Shown here piece after piece: positions 51,985 to 60,331 of a stretch of 64,000 nucleotides of DNA. The stretch's first letter is position 1; the number at the start of each line of letters is the position of its first letter. Source of the DNA: Polaromonas eurypsychrophila. Lineage in GTDB: Bacteria > Pseudomonadota > Gammaproteobacteria > Burkholderiales > Burkholderiaceae_C. Both the position numbers and the translations under genes were made by a program. The notes beneath the pieces are model-generated. The model did no database searches. It saw nothing but the letters and a program-made list of their open reading frames with translations, and was not told the DNA's origin. The stretch covers positions 248,001-312,000 of the forward strand of contig NZ_BMIG01000001.1 of the NCBI RefSeq assembly GCF_014641715.1. Direction: 5' to 3'.

Positions 51985-52363
51985 AGCCGGCGGCGCCGAT
52001 CTGGCCCCGGTGGCGCTGTGCCGCGCCGGTGAACTGGCTGACGGCGGGCAAGCCGTGCCCTTCGACGTGAGCTACGCCGGCCAGACCTGCCGCGCTTTTG
52101 CCATCCGGTTCGAAGGCCAGCCACATGCCTACCTGAACCGCTGCACGCATGTGGCGATGGAACTGGACTGGCAGCCGAACCGGGTGTTCGACGACAGCGG
52201 CCAGTGGCTGCTGTGCGCCAGCCACGGCGCGGCTTACCGGCCCGATACCGGTGCCTGCAGCGGCGGCCCCTGCCACGGCGGGCTGGTCAAAATTGACCTT
52301 TCCGAACGTGATGGACTTGTTTTCTGGCATACCTCCTACAAACTGAAGGCAATCGAGTTCTAA
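51977..52363 (+). CDS. Rieske [2Fe-2S] domain protein
   Basis: 128 residues, a single Rieske domain without membrane helix. Cluster ligands appear as CTHVAMELD (Cys-x-His, ~54) and CASHGAAYRP (Cys-x2-His, ~80), followed by PCHGGLVKIDL. It resembles the ferredoxin-like Rieske proteins of oxygenase systems but no oxygenase is nearby; the rluC-HAD-Rieske-S49 order suggests a conserved cluster with unknown redox role. Start overlaps the HAD gene by 8 bp. Confidence 0.87.
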   Translation: MLEAGGADLAPVALCRAGELADGGQAVPFDVSYAGQTCRAFAIRFEGQPHAYLNRCTHVAMELDWQPNRVFDDSGQWLLCASHGAAYRPDTGACSGGPCHGGLVKIDLSERDGLVFWHTSYKLKAIEF

Positions 52364-52373
52364 ACTACCTGTT

Positions 52374-53426
52374 ATGAATGATTCAAACCGCAACGACCCG
52401 TACGACGATCCAGATTACGATCCAAATCGGCCTCCAGCCCATGTCGGTTCTGCATCAGCAGCTCCTGAAAAAATAGCAAATCGCAACGCCGATCCGACGC
52501 TGAAACCGGGCTGGGAGCGGGCCACGCTGGAAAAGCTGGCGTTTGCAGCCCTGAACGAGCAAAAAGCAACGCGCCGCTGGAAAACTTTCGTTCGCCTGTC
52601 CTGGCTGGCGTTTTTTGTGTTCCTGGTCTGGTTTGCGCTGCACCGCAGTACCGCCACCAGCGTCACCACTCCGCACACAGCGGTGGTCGAGATCAAGGGC
52701 GAGATCGCCGCCGGCGCAGATGCCAGCGCCGAGTTCGTCAACGCCGCGCTGCGTGCCGCCTTTGAAGACGAAGGCGCCAAGGCGGTGGTGCTGCTGATCA
52801 ACTCACCCGGCGGCAGCCCGGTGCAGGCCGGCATGATGAGCGATGAAATCCTCCGCCTCAAGGCCAAGCACAAGAAGCCGGTCTACGCCGTGGTTGAAGA
52901 GACCTGCGCATCCGCCGCCTATTACGTGGCCGCGTCAGCCGACCAGATTTTTGTCGACAAGGCCAGCATCGTCGGCAGCATTGGCGTGCTGATGGACGGC
53001 TTCGGTTTTACCGGCCTGATGGACAAGGTCGGCGTCGAGCGCCGCCTCCTGACCGCTGGCGACAACAAGGGCTTCCTTGACCCGTTCAGCCCGCAGTCCG
53101 AAAAGCAGCGCGCCTATGCGCAGACCATGCTGGACCAGATCCACCAGCAGTTCATCACCGTCGTCAAGGCCGGTCGCGGCAAGCGCTTGAAGGAAACGCC
53201 GGACATGTTCAGTGGCTTGTTCTGGACCGGCCAGCAAGCAGTTGAACTGGGCCTGGCCGACAATGTCGGGTCGCTTGAGTACGTGGCGCGCGAGATTGTC
53301 AAGACTGAGGAAATCATCGATTACACGCGCCGCGAAAACGTGGCCGAAAGGCTGGCCAAACGTTTCGGCGCGGCGATCGGTGATGGCGCGATCCGCAGCC
53401 TCAAGGCGATTCCCGCCATTCGGTGA
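52374..53426 (+). CDS. S49 family (SppA/SohB-type) signal peptide peptidase
   Basis: 350 residues. A polar, repeat-derived N-terminal stretch (to ~75) precedes one membrane helix (LSWLAFFVFLVWFAL, ~78-92). The protease domain follows with LLINSPGGSPVQAG, the nucleophile Ser in CASAAYYVAASAD and IVGSIGVLMDGFG, then the catalytic Lys in TAGDNKGFLDPF. Anchored in the inner membrane with the active site outside, it degrades signal peptides and possibly other membrane peptides. The repeat copy encodes PAHVGSASAAPEKIA in the cytoplasmic tail. Confidence 0.92.
   Translation: MNDSNRNDPYDDPDYDPNRPPAHVGSASAAPEKIANRNADPTLKPGWERATLEKLAFAALNEQKATRRWKTFVRLSWLAFFVFLVWFALHRSTATSVTTPHTAVVEIKGEIAAGADASAEFVNAALRAAFEDEGAKAVVLLINSPGGSPVQAGMMSDEILRLKAKHKKPVYAVVEETCASAAYYVAASADQIFVDKASIVGSIGVLMDGFGFTGLMDKVGVERRLLTAGDNKGFLDPFSPQSEKQRAYAQTMLDQIHQQFITVVKAGRGKRLKETPDMFSGLFWTGQQAVELGLADNVGSLEYVAREIVKTEEIIDYTRRENVAERLAKRFGAAIGDGAIRSLKAIPAIR
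52429..52478 (+). repeat. Dispersed ~50-bp repeat, copy 10 (N-terminus of the S49 gene)
   Basis: GGCCTCCAGCCCATGTCGG, CATCAGCAGCTCCTGAAAA, AATAGCA. Same reading frame as the hemD and rne copies. Confidence 0.85.
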
Positions 53427-53444
53427 GTCTGCATTGCATCCATG

Positions 53445-53473
53445 AAAAAGCCCGCTGTATGCGGGCTTTTTTT
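53445..53473. terminator. Bidirectional rho-independent terminator
   Basis: AAAAAGCCCGC, loop TGTAT, GCGGGCTTTTTTT. It lies between the convergent S49 and RsmI-like genes and can serve both strands. Confidence 0.92.
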
Positions 53474-53490
53474 GCGCCTGCAGCCAGGCT

Positions 53491-54258
53491 TCAACGCCCG
53501 ATGCAGAACACCGTCGGCAAGGCCAGCGGTGCCGCTGGTTTGTCGCGCTTCCAGGCGCTCACCCCTGCGCTGTGCGACCAGCCCGTCGGCAGGCTCAGGC
53601 CGCAGCTCAGGGCGAGGCGGGTATTGGCTTGAAGTGTTTGCAGCAGCGCCTGCAGCAGGGCCGAGTTGCGGTAAGGCGTCTCGATAAAAATCTGGGTCTG
53701 GCCGGTTTTCAGCGCCAGCGATTCGAGTTCGCGGATGCGCTGGTTACGCTCGCCGCCGTCTTGCGGCAAATAACCGACAAACGCGAAATTCTGACCATTC
53801 AGGCCGCTGGCGGCCAGCGCCAGCATCAGCGACATCGGTCCGGTCAGCGGCAGGACCTGGATGCCCAGCTCATGCGCTGCGCGCACCACTGAAGAGCCAG
53901 GATCGGCAATCGCCGGCATGCCGGCTTCGCTGACCAGGCCGATGTTGTGGCCCTCCAGCGCCGCCTTGAGCAGTGGTTTGGCATCGAAGCCCCCGCCGTG
54001 GTCGCCCTTTTTATGCACCTCGCGCGGCAACTCCGTGATCTGCAGCGCTTGCACCGGCTGCAGCAGCGGTTGCACCTCGCCGACCCGTTTCAGGTAGGCG
54101 CGTGTGCTTTTGGCGTTTTCACAAATCCAGCAGGGCAGCGCGGCCGCGATCTGCAGCGTGCCTAGCGGGATCACGTTCTGCAGCGGCGCCTGGACATCGC
54201 AACCGAAGTCCAGCGGCGCTGGAACCAGGTAAAGCTTGCCTTTGGGTGGCGCGCTCAT
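53491..54258 (-). CDS. Tetrapyrrole-methylase-fold SAM-dependent methyltransferase (RsmI-related)
   Basis: 255 residues. TP_methylase blocks: KLYLVPAPLDFG at the N-terminus, HNIGLVSEAGMPAIADPGS (~110), VLPLTGPMSLMLALAASGL and IFIETPYRNSALLQALL. The fold is that of RsmI, which 2'-O-methylates C1402 of 16S rRNA, but the N-terminus departs from canonical RsmI. It probably represents the second, RsmI-like paralogue common beside Maf in this group. Its start overlaps the stop of the Maf-like gene by 4 nt, so they are coupled. Confidence 0.85.
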   Translation of the reverse strand: MSAPPKGKLYLVPAPLDFGCDVQAPLQNVIPLGTLQIAAALPCWICENAKSTRAYLKRVGEVQPLLQPVQALQITELPREVHKKGDHGGGFDAKPLLKAALEGHNIGLVSEAGMPAIADPGSSVVRAAHELGIQVLPLTGPMSLMLALAASGLNGQNFAFVGYLPQDGGERNQRIRELESLALKTGQTQIFIETPYRNSALLQALLQTLQANTRLALSCGLSLPTGWSHSAGVSAWKRDKPAAPLALPTVFCIGR

Positions 54259-54905
54259 GGCCTGGCTCCGGATGTGGCCAGCAGCGCGATGCCGGCCGCA
54301 CGCAGCATGCGGCAGGTGCGTATCAGCGGCAGGCCAACCAGCGCGGTCGGATCGTCGCTTTCTATCGACTCCAGCAGGGCGATGCCCAGGCCTTCACTTT
54401 TGGCGCTGCCGGCGCAGTCGTAAGGTTGCTCGATGCGCAGGTAGATCTCGATCTCGTCATCGTTCAGTTCGCGAAATTTGACCTTGACCGCGGCCAGCTC
54501 GACCTGTTCAAAGCCGCTTTCGGCGCAGACCACGGCCACGGCAGTCTGAAAAATCACGGTCTGGCCGTGCATCTGGTGCAACTGGGCCACGGCGCGTTCA
54601 TGGCTGCCGGGTTTGCCCAGCGGCAGGCCGTTGAGGTCTGCGACCTGGTCGGAACCAATCACGACGGCGTGCGGAAAGTTAGCGGCCACTGCGCGGGCTT
54701 TTGCCAGCGCCAGCCGCAGCGCCAGCTGAGCCGGGGCCTCGCCGGGCAAGGGGGTTTCGTCCACTTCCGGCGACGCCACCTCGAAAGGAATCGTCAGGCG
54801 CGTCAGCAATTCGCGGCGGTAGCGCGAGGTGGAACCGAGGATCAGGGTGCGGACGGTGGTGCCGGGGCGGGCTGTGCGGTCATGGTCGGCGGAAGGAGGG
54901 CTCAT
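54255..54905 (-). CDS. Maf-like nucleotide pyrophosphatase (YceF subgroup)
   Basis: 216 residues; the first 18 are poorly conserved, so a start nearer VRTLILGSTSRYRRELL is possible. Maf blocks: SPEVDETPLPGEAP, IGSDQVADLNG (catalytic Asp and substrate Gln/Ser loop) and YDCAGSAKSEGLGIALLES. The AGSAKSEGLG form marks the YceF (7-methyl-GTP pyrophosphatase) subgroup rather than dTTP/UTP-type Maf. Divergent from yceD with 26 bp between, and coupled to the RsmI-like gene. Confidence 0.9.
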   Translation of the reverse strand: MSPPSADHDRTARPGTTVRTLILGSTSRYRRELLTRLTIPFEVASPEVDETPLPGEAPAQLALRLALAKARAVAANFPHAVVIGSDQVADLNGLPLGKPGSHERAVAQLHQMHGQTVIFQTAVAVVCAESGFEQVELAAVKVKFRELNDDEIEIYLRIEQPYDCAGSAKSEGLGIALLESIESDDPTALVGLPLIRTCRMLRAAGIALLATSGARP

Positions 54906-54931
54906 GCAGCGATTCTCTTACACTGCTTGCC

Positions 54932-55483
54932 ATGTCGAAAAATCTGAACGCTCGGCGCCTCAACATGCCGGCCTTTGCCCAAGCGGGCGAGCCGCTGGTG
55001 GAACTCACGCCGCTACAAAATATGGAGCGCCTGGCCCAGGAAATACATGGGCCAGCGCCCGATTTGGCCATCAACTGGCGAGCCACTGGCGAGTTGCGCG
55101 CGCGCACCGGCGCTGAGGATGATGTCTGGGTGCATCTGGAAGCCAAAACCAGCCTGCCGCTGACCTGCCAGCGTTGCATGGGTGCCGTGACAACGCCGCT
55201 GGAGATCGACCAGTGGTACCGCTTTGTGGCCGACGAAGACGTCGCCATGGCCGAGGATGACGAGTCCGAGGAGGACTTGCTGGTCATGGAGCCGCAATTC
55301 GATTTGCTGGCCGTGGTCGAGGATGAATTGCTGATGGCCCTGCCATTGGTGCCCATGCACGAGACCTGCCCCGTCAGCCCGGTGTTCAGCACCGGCGAGG
55401 CCGATATTGCGCAGCCGGAGGGCGCAGCGGAGGTCAAACCGCATCCGTTTGCAGCGCTGGCCCAGCTCAAAAAGCCTAAATAA
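54932..55483 (+). CDS. yceD: YceD/DUF177 family protein
   Basis: 183 residues from ATG 54932 (MSKNLNARRLNMPAFAQ); the longer frame overlaps the Maf gene. DUF177 features are the CQRCMGAVTTPLEID block (~85), an acidic run (AEDDESEEDLLVMEPQFDLL) and the C-terminal PMHETCPVSPVF. YceD precedes rpmF in most proteobacteria and is implicated in 23S rRNA accumulation. Residues about 28-42 (LQNMERLAQEIHGPA) are read from a reverse-oriented dispersed repeat. Confidence 0.9.
   Translation: MSKNLNARRLNMPAFAQAGEPLVELTPLQNMERLAQEIHGPAPDLAINWRATGELRARTGAEDDVWVHLEAKTSLPLTCQRCMGAVTTPLEIDQWYRFVADEDVAMAEDDESEEDLLVMEPQFDLLAVVEDELLMALPLVPMHETCPVSPVFSTGEADIAQPEGAAEVKPHPFAALAQLKKPK
55012..55057 (-). repeat. Dispersed ~50-bp repeat, copy 11 (inside yceD)
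   Basis: Read on the minus strand it ends GGCGCTCCATATTTTGTAGC and starts GCGCTGGCCCATGTATTTC. It matches the algR-gene copy in orientation and reading frame relative to the host gene. Confidence 0.55.
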
Positions 55484-55561
55484 CGGCGGGTTGACGGGTG
55501 GTTTCGAGCCACCCAGCCAGCCGAGCGCACCGGGGCAGTGGATTCGCCGACCGTATCGCGC

Positions 55562-55567
55562 TATAAT
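55562..55567 (+). promoter_or_regulatory. -10 box ahead of rpmF
   Basis: A perfect TATAAT 76 bp upstream of the rpmF ATG. No strong -35 is found (GTGGAT at about 55539). It probably serves rpmF separately from yceD. Confidence 0.5.
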
Positions 55568-55642
55568 CAAAGGCTTCGCGCCGGGATCAGTTCACGGATC
55601 CAGAGCGCAATTACCAACCCTATACCCCCTCAGGAGCGGATC

Positions 55643-55825
55643 ATGGCCGTCCAGCAGAACAAAAAATCACCTTCCAAGCGCGGCATGCACCGTGCACACA
55701 ATGCCCTGACCGTTCCAGGTCTGGCTGTCGAGTCCACCACCGGCGAGATCCATCTGCGCCATCACATCAGCCCCACCGGTTTCTACCGTGGCCGCAAGGT
55801 GCTGAAAACCAAATCCGAAGCGTAA
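55643..55825 (+). CDS. rpmF: 50S ribosomal protein L32
   Basis: 60 residues from ATG 55643, with a CAGGAG ribosome site. The sequence is typical: [20 protein letters not shown], a middle with [15 protein letters not shown] and the end [15 protein letters not shown]. It lacks the Cys4 zinc ribbon, as is normal for many proteobacterial L32 proteins. It lies between yceD and plsX. Confidence 0.97.
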   Translation: MAVQQNKKSPSKRGMHRAHNALTVPGLAVESTTGEIHLRHHISPTGFYRGRKVLKTKSEA

Positions 55826-55843
55826 TTCCGCGCTTTAACGACT

Positions 55844-55875
55844 GGCCCGCACTCATCCTGCGGGCCTTTGTTTTG
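55844..55875 (+). terminator. Rho-independent terminator/attenuator after rpmF
   Basis: GGCCCGCA, loop CTCATCC, TGCGGGCC, then TTTGTTTTG. It lies between rpmF and plsX and would reduce read-through into the fatty-acid genes. Confidence 0.85.
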
Positions 55876-55910
55876 TTGAATTCCCATTTCCTGACTGCAC
55901 CGGTCCTGCC

Positions 55911-57014
55911 ATGATCAGGATAGCGGTCGATGCCATGGGCGGCGATTTCGGCCCGTCCGTCACTGTGCGGGCTTGCCTGGCCTTTCTGGACAGCCATCCC
56001 GAAGCCGGCGTCGTGCTGGTGGGCCAGCCTGATGTGCTTGCCACCCAGGCGCAATTTCCCCGCATCCAGTCTCATCCTCGCTGCCAAGTGCTGGCTGCGA
56101 CCGAAGTAGTGACCATGGACGACCCGATCGAGGTTGCCCTGCGCCGCAAAAAAGACTCCTCCATGCGGGTGGCCATTACCCAGGTCAAGAATGGCAGTGC
56201 CCAGGCCGCTGTTTCTGCCGGCAACACCGGCGCGCTGATGGCGATTGCGCGTTATGTGCTCAAGACGCTGGAAGGCATTGACCGCCCTGCAATTGCCACT
56301 CAACTGCCCAATGCAGCCGGTGGCGCTACCACGGTGCTGGACCTTGGCGCCAACATCGATTGCACAGAAGACCATCTGTTCCAGTTTGCGGTCATGGGCT
56401 CGGCCCTGGTTTCAGCCATTGCCGATAAACCTAGCCCCACGGTTGGCTTGCTCAATATTGGGGAAGAAGCCATTAAAGGTAGCGAAATCATAAAAAAAGC
56501 CGGTGAATTGCTGCGATCTGCCGCTAAAAGCGGCGATTTGAATTTTCACGGTAATGTTGAGGGCAACGATATTTTCAAAGGTGTCGTGGATATCGTTGTG
56601 TGCGACGGCTTTGTCGGTAATGTGGCGCTGAAGGCCAGCGAGGGTTTGGCCAGCATGATTGGTGGCTTCATCAAGGCCGAGTTTTCCCGAAACATTTTTA
56701 CCAAAGCTGCCGCCATCGTGGCTTATCCGGTGTTATCTGCGTTTAAAAACCGTGTAGACCACAGACGTTACAACGGCGCAGCGTTGTTGGGCCTGCGTGG
56801 TCTGGTGTTCAAGAGTCATGGATCGGCCGATGCCTTCGCTTTTGAGCGGGCCCTGAATCGCGCTTATGATGCAGCTCGAAACAACTTGCTGGAGCGGGTG
56901 CAGGAGCGCATCGCCCACGCCGCCCCACTGCTGGCGAAAGCGGCGCTGGGGCCGGCGGGCGCAACAGGGGCCGAGGTGCCTGTTGTGCAGGCCGATCCAA
57001 TGCCAGCGCATTAA
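55911..57014 (+). CDS. plsX: Phosphate acyltransferase PlsX
   Basis: 367 residues. Blocks: [14 protein letters not shown] (N-terminus), [55 protein letters not shown] and [20 protein letters not shown]. It converts acyl-ACP to acyl-phosphate for phospholipid synthesis in the cytoplasm. Codons between about 56440 and 56780 are visibly more AT-rich than the rest of the gene. It is followed after 8 bp by fabH. Confidence 0.96.
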   Translation: MIRIAVDAMGGDFGPSVTVRACLAFLDSHPEAGVVLVGQPDVLATQAQFPRIQSHPRCQVLAATEVVTMDDPIEVALRRKKDSSMRVAITQVKNGSAQAAVSAGNTGALMAIARYVLKTLEGIDRPAIATQLPNAAGGATTVLDLGANIDCTEDHLFQFAVMGSALVSAIADKPSPTVGLLNIGEEAIKGSEIIKKAGELLRSAAKSGDLNFHGNVEGNDIFKGVVDIVVCDGFVGNVALKASEGLASMIGGFIKAEFSRNIFTKAAAIVAYPVLSAFKNRVDHRRYNGAALLGLRGLVFKSHGSADAFAFERALNRAYDAARNNLLERVQERIAHAAPLLAKAALGPAGATGAEVPVVQADPMPAH

Positions 57015-57022
57015 ATTAATTC

Positions 57023-58000
57023 ATGAGCCCCTATTCACGTATCACTGGCACCGGCAGCTACCTGCCGCCGCGCCGTTTGAGCAATGCCGACCTGGCGGCC
57101 GAACTGGCGGCCAAAGGCATAGAAACTTCGGATGAATGGATAGTCGAGCGAACCGGCATCCGGGCTCGCCATTTCGCGGCGCCTGAGGTCTGCAGCAGCG
57201 ACCTGGGCCTGGAGGCGGCGAAAAATGCCTTGCAGGCCGCCGGTCTGGAGGCCAAAGACATCGACCTGATCATTGTGGCCACATCGACACCCGATATGGT
57301 GTTTCCGTCGGTCGCCTGTATTTTGCAGAACAAGCTCGGCATCGCCGGCTGCCCGGCCTTCGATGTGCAGGCGGTCTGCAGCGGCTTTGTCTATGCGCTG
57401 ACGGTGGCTGATGCCATGATCAAGACCGGCTCGGCGTCAAGGGCGCTGGTGATTGGTGCTGAGGTGTTTTCGCGCATCCTCGACTTTTCGGACCGTACCA
57501 CTTGCGTGTTGTTCGGCGACGGCGCAGGCGCGGTAGTGCTGGAAGCCTCCGACACGCCCGGCATTCTGGCGACCGACCTGCATGCCGACGGCAAATACGT
57601 CGGCATCCTGTGTGTGCCGGGCACGGTCGCCGGTGGCCAGGTGCTGGGTGACCCCCTGCTCAAGATGGATGGCCAGGCGGTGTTCAAGCTGGCGGTCGGT
57701 GTACTGGAAGAGGCGGCCCGCGCCACCCTGGCCAAGGCCGGCCTGCAGGACAGCGACATCGACTGGCTGATCCCGCACCAGGCCAACATCCGCATCATGC
57801 ACAGCACCGCAAAAAAACTGAAGATGCCGTTGGACAAACTGATCGTCACGGTGGACCAGCACGGCAACACCTCGGCGGCTTCGATTCCGCTGGCGCTCGA
57901 CGTTGCGGTGCGCAGCGGCAAGATAAAAAAGGGCGACACCTTGATGCTCGAAGGTGTGGGTGGCGGCTTCACCTGGGGCGCCGTGCTCCTGAATCTATAG
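57023..58000 (+). CDS. fabH: Beta-ketoacyl-ACP synthase III
   Basis: 325 residues. Catalytic triad: Cys in [13 protein letters not shown] (~118), His in [13 protein letters not shown] (~253) and Asn in [13 protein letters not shown] (~282). N-terminal [18 protein letters not shown] and the C-terminal [12 protein letters not shown] are also typical. It condenses acetyl-CoA (or short acyl-CoA) with malonyl-ACP to start fatty acid synthesis. Its final codons and TAG lie in a dispersed repeat. Confidence 0.97.
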   Translation: MSPYSRITGTGSYLPPRRLSNADLAAELAAKGIETSDEWIVERTGIRARHFAAPEVCSSDLGLEAAKNALQAAGLEAKDIDLIIVATSTPDMVFPSVACILQNKLGIAGCPAFDVQAVCSGFVYALTVADAMIKTGSASRALVIGAEVFSRILDFSDRTTCVLFGDGAGAVVLEASDTPGILATDLHADGKYVGILCVPGTVAGGQVLGDPLLKMDGQAVFKLAVGVLEEAARATLAKAGLQDSDIDWLIPHQANIRIMHSTAKKLKMPLDKLIVTVDQHGNTSAASIPLALDVAVRSGKIKKGDTLMLEGVGGGFTWGAVLLNL

Positions 58001-58033
58001 CTGCCTACATTCGCCTGTTATGGGCTGATGGCT
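57985..58033 (-). repeat. Dispersed ~50-bp repeat, copy 12 (fabH-fabD junction)
   Basis: Read on the minus strand: GCCATCAGCCCATAACAGGC, then GAATGTAGGCAGCTATAGAT, TCAGGAGCA. It supplies the fabH stop codon and an ATG (58028) in frame with fabD. Confidence 0.65.
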
Positions 58034-58051
58034 GTTTTGACTAAAAATTCC

Positions 58052-59002
58052 ATGAAACCTTTTGCATTCGTTTTTCCGGGACAGGGCTCGCAGGCCGTTG
58101 GCATGCTGGACTCCTGGGGTGAACACCCCGCCGTGCGCGAGACCTTGCGCGAAGCTTCGGATGCGCTGGGCGAAGACCTCGGCAAGCTGATCGCTGAGGG
58201 CCCAAAGGAAGCGCTGGGCCTGACCACCAACACCCAGCCGGTGATGTTGGTCGCCGGTGTGGCCGCCTACCGCGCCTGGATGGCAGAGACCGGGCGGGCG
58301 CCGGCGGTGGTGGCGGGACACTCGCTCGGCGAATATTCCGCGCTGGTGGCGTCCGGCGTGCTGAGTCTGGCGCAGGCCGCGCCGCTGGTGCGCTTTCGCG
58401 CGCAGGCCATGCAGGATGCGGTGCCGGTGGGTGTGGGCGCGATGGCTGCCATCCTCGGCATGGAAGCATCCCGGGTTATCGAAGGTTGTGCCGAAGCGCT
58501 GCGCACGTTTGGACCGGGCACTTCCGAGGTGGTGGAGGCCGTCAATTTCAACGACCCGATGCAGACGGTGATTGCCGGCAGCAAGGCCGCGGTGGAAAAA
58601 GCCTGTGAAGTTATAAAGGCCAACGGCGCCAAACGCACCTTGCCGCTTCCGGTGTCTGCGCCGTTTCACTCCAGCCTGATGAAACCTGCCGCCGACAAGT
58701 TAAAGGAAAAACTTGCGGCAACGGCGTTTGCCATGCCGCTGATACCGGTCATCAACAACATCGAGGTCGCGGTCGAGACCGATCCCGAACGCATCCGCGC
58801 GGCGCTGTACGCGCAGGCCTTCGGTCCGGTGCGCTGGGTCGAATGTGTGTTGGCCATCAAGGCGCGCGGCATCAGCACCATCGTTGAATGCGGCCCAGGC
58901 AAGGTGCTGGCCGGCATGGTCAAACGTATCGATGCGGAAATGACGGGCGTAGCCGTGTTTGATCCGGAGAGCTTGAAGCAGGCCAGGGAGGCGCTGATAT
59001 GA
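58052..59002 (+). CDS. fabD: Malonyl-CoA:ACP transacylase
   Basis: 316 residues from ATG 58052 (MKPFAFVFPGQGSQAVGMLD); an in-frame ATG at 58028 lies in the repeat and is thought secondary. The nucleophile Ser is in VVAGHSLGEYSALV (~91) and the catalytic His in LPVSAPFHSSLMKPAADK (~200). C-terminal TIVECGPGKVLAGMVKRI is conserved. It loads malonyl groups onto ACP. No good ribosome site precedes the start, which may reflect repeat insertion. Confidence 0.95.
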   Translation: MKPFAFVFPGQGSQAVGMLDSWGEHPAVRETLREASDALGEDLGKLIAEGPKEALGLTTNTQPVMLVAGVAAYRAWMAETGRAPAVVAGHSLGEYSALVASGVLSLAQAAPLVRFRAQAMQDAVPVGVGAMAAILGMEASRVIEGCAEALRTFGPGTSEVVEAVNFNDPMQTVIAGSKAAVEKACEVIKANGAKRTLPLPVSAPFHSSLMKPAADKLKEKLAATAFAMPLIPVINNIEVAVETDPERIRAALYAQAFGPVRWVECVLAIKARGISTIVECGPGKVLAGMVKRIDAEMTGVAVFDPESLKQAREALI

Positions 59003-59010
59003 GCGGCGCC

Positions 59011-59076
59011 GGGCCGTCCCAAGCCGTGAGGGCCCCCTGGGGGGCAGTGCAGCAGCGTAGCCGCAAACGTGGGGGG
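59011..59076 (+). repeat. Second dispersed repeat family, copy 2 (upstream of fabG)
   Basis: GGGCCGTCCCAAGCCGTGAG, then GGCCCCCTGGGGGGCAGTGC, AGCAGCGTAGCC, AACGTGGGGGG. It fills nearly the whole fabD-fabG gap and ends 4 bases before the fabG ATG, so its G-rich end is the only candidate ribosome site. Confidence 0.8.
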
Positions 59077-59080
59077 AGTT

Positions 59081-59827
59081 ATGTCTGACGTTAAATTTGA
59101 AGGCCAGGTGGCACTGGTCACCGGCGCCTCGCGCGGCATTGGCGCGGCGATTGCGCTGGAACTGGCGCAGCGGGGACTGAAGGTCATAGGGACGGCCACC
59201 ACCGACGATGGCGCCGCGAAGATCAGCCAGGCGCTGGCGGCCTTTCCCGGTTGCGCCGGAAAGAACCTCAATGTGAACGACGCGACAGCAGCGGAAGCGC
59301 TGATCGACGCGATCGTGAAGGAGCACGGCGGGCTGCAGGTGCTGGTCAACAACGCCGGCATCACCCGCGACATGCTGGCCATGCGCCTGAAGGACGACGA
59401 TTGGGACGCGGTGCTGGACACGAATCTGAAAGCCGTGTTCCGCATGAGCCGCGCCGTGATGCGCACCATGATGAAGCAGCGTTACGGCCGCATTGTCAGC
59501 ATCACCTCGGTCGTCGGCGCTTCCGGCAATGCCGGCCAGGCCAATTACGCGGCGGCCAAGGCCGGCGTAGCCGGAATGACACGCGCGCTGGCGCGTGAGC
59601 TGGGCAGCCGCAACATCACCGTCAACTGCGTGGCCCCCGGATTTATTGAAACCGACATGACCGCGGGTTTGCCTGAGGAGCGGCAAAAAGCCCTGCTGGG
59701 ACAGATTCCGCTGGGCCACCTGGGCAAGCCGCAGGACATCGCGCATGCGGTGGCTTTCGTCGCCAGCCCGCAGGCCGGCTACATCACCGGGCAGGAATTA
59801 CACGTCAACGGCGGTATGTATATGTGA
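59081..59827 (+). CDS. fabG: 3-oxoacyl-ACP reductase
   Basis: 248 residues from ATG 59081. Short-chain dehydrogenase fold: NADP-binding LVTGASRGIGAAIALEL, NNAGITRDMLAMRLKDDDW, the active Ser in SITSVVGASGNAGQ and the Tyr-x3-Lys equivalent in ANYAAAKAGVAGM. C-terminal GFIETDMTAGLP and ITGQELHVNGGMYM are diagnostic of FabG. It reduces 3-ketoacyl-ACP with NADPH. An upstream in-frame ATG (59069 region) lies in the repeat and is not preferred. Confidence 0.96.
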   Translation: MSDVKFEGQVALVTGASRGIGAAIALELAQRGLKVIGTATTDDGAAKISQALAAFPGCAGKNLNVNDATAAEALIDAIVKEHGGLQVLVNNAGITRDMLAMRLKDDDWDAVLDTNLKAVFRMSRAVMRTMMKQRYGRIVSITSVVGASGNAGQANYAAAKAGVAGMTRALARELGSRNITVNCVAPGFIETDMTAGLPEERQKALLGQIPLGHLGKPQDIAHAVAFVASPQAGYITGQELHVNGGMYM

Positions 59828-59875
59828 GGACTCGTTCGGCAGTTGCCGGCAGGCTTGGCGTCACCCGGATCATGA

Positions 59876-60245
<370 letters not shown>

Positions 60246-60247
<2 letters not shown>

Positions 60248-60276
60248 AGACCCCGGTTCTTACCCCGGTCTTTTTT
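60246..60276 (+). terminator. Terminator-like hairpin between acpP and fabF
   Basis: AAGACC and GGTCTT arms around CCGGTTCTTACCCC, then a run of T (60271-60276). The inner stem is imperfect, so partial read-through into fabF is likely. Confidence 0.65.
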
Positions 60277-60331
60277 CATCCCGCCTAGAAAGCCGTCCCC
60301 GGTTTTTTGGGAATTTCTTCAGGATTTGCGC

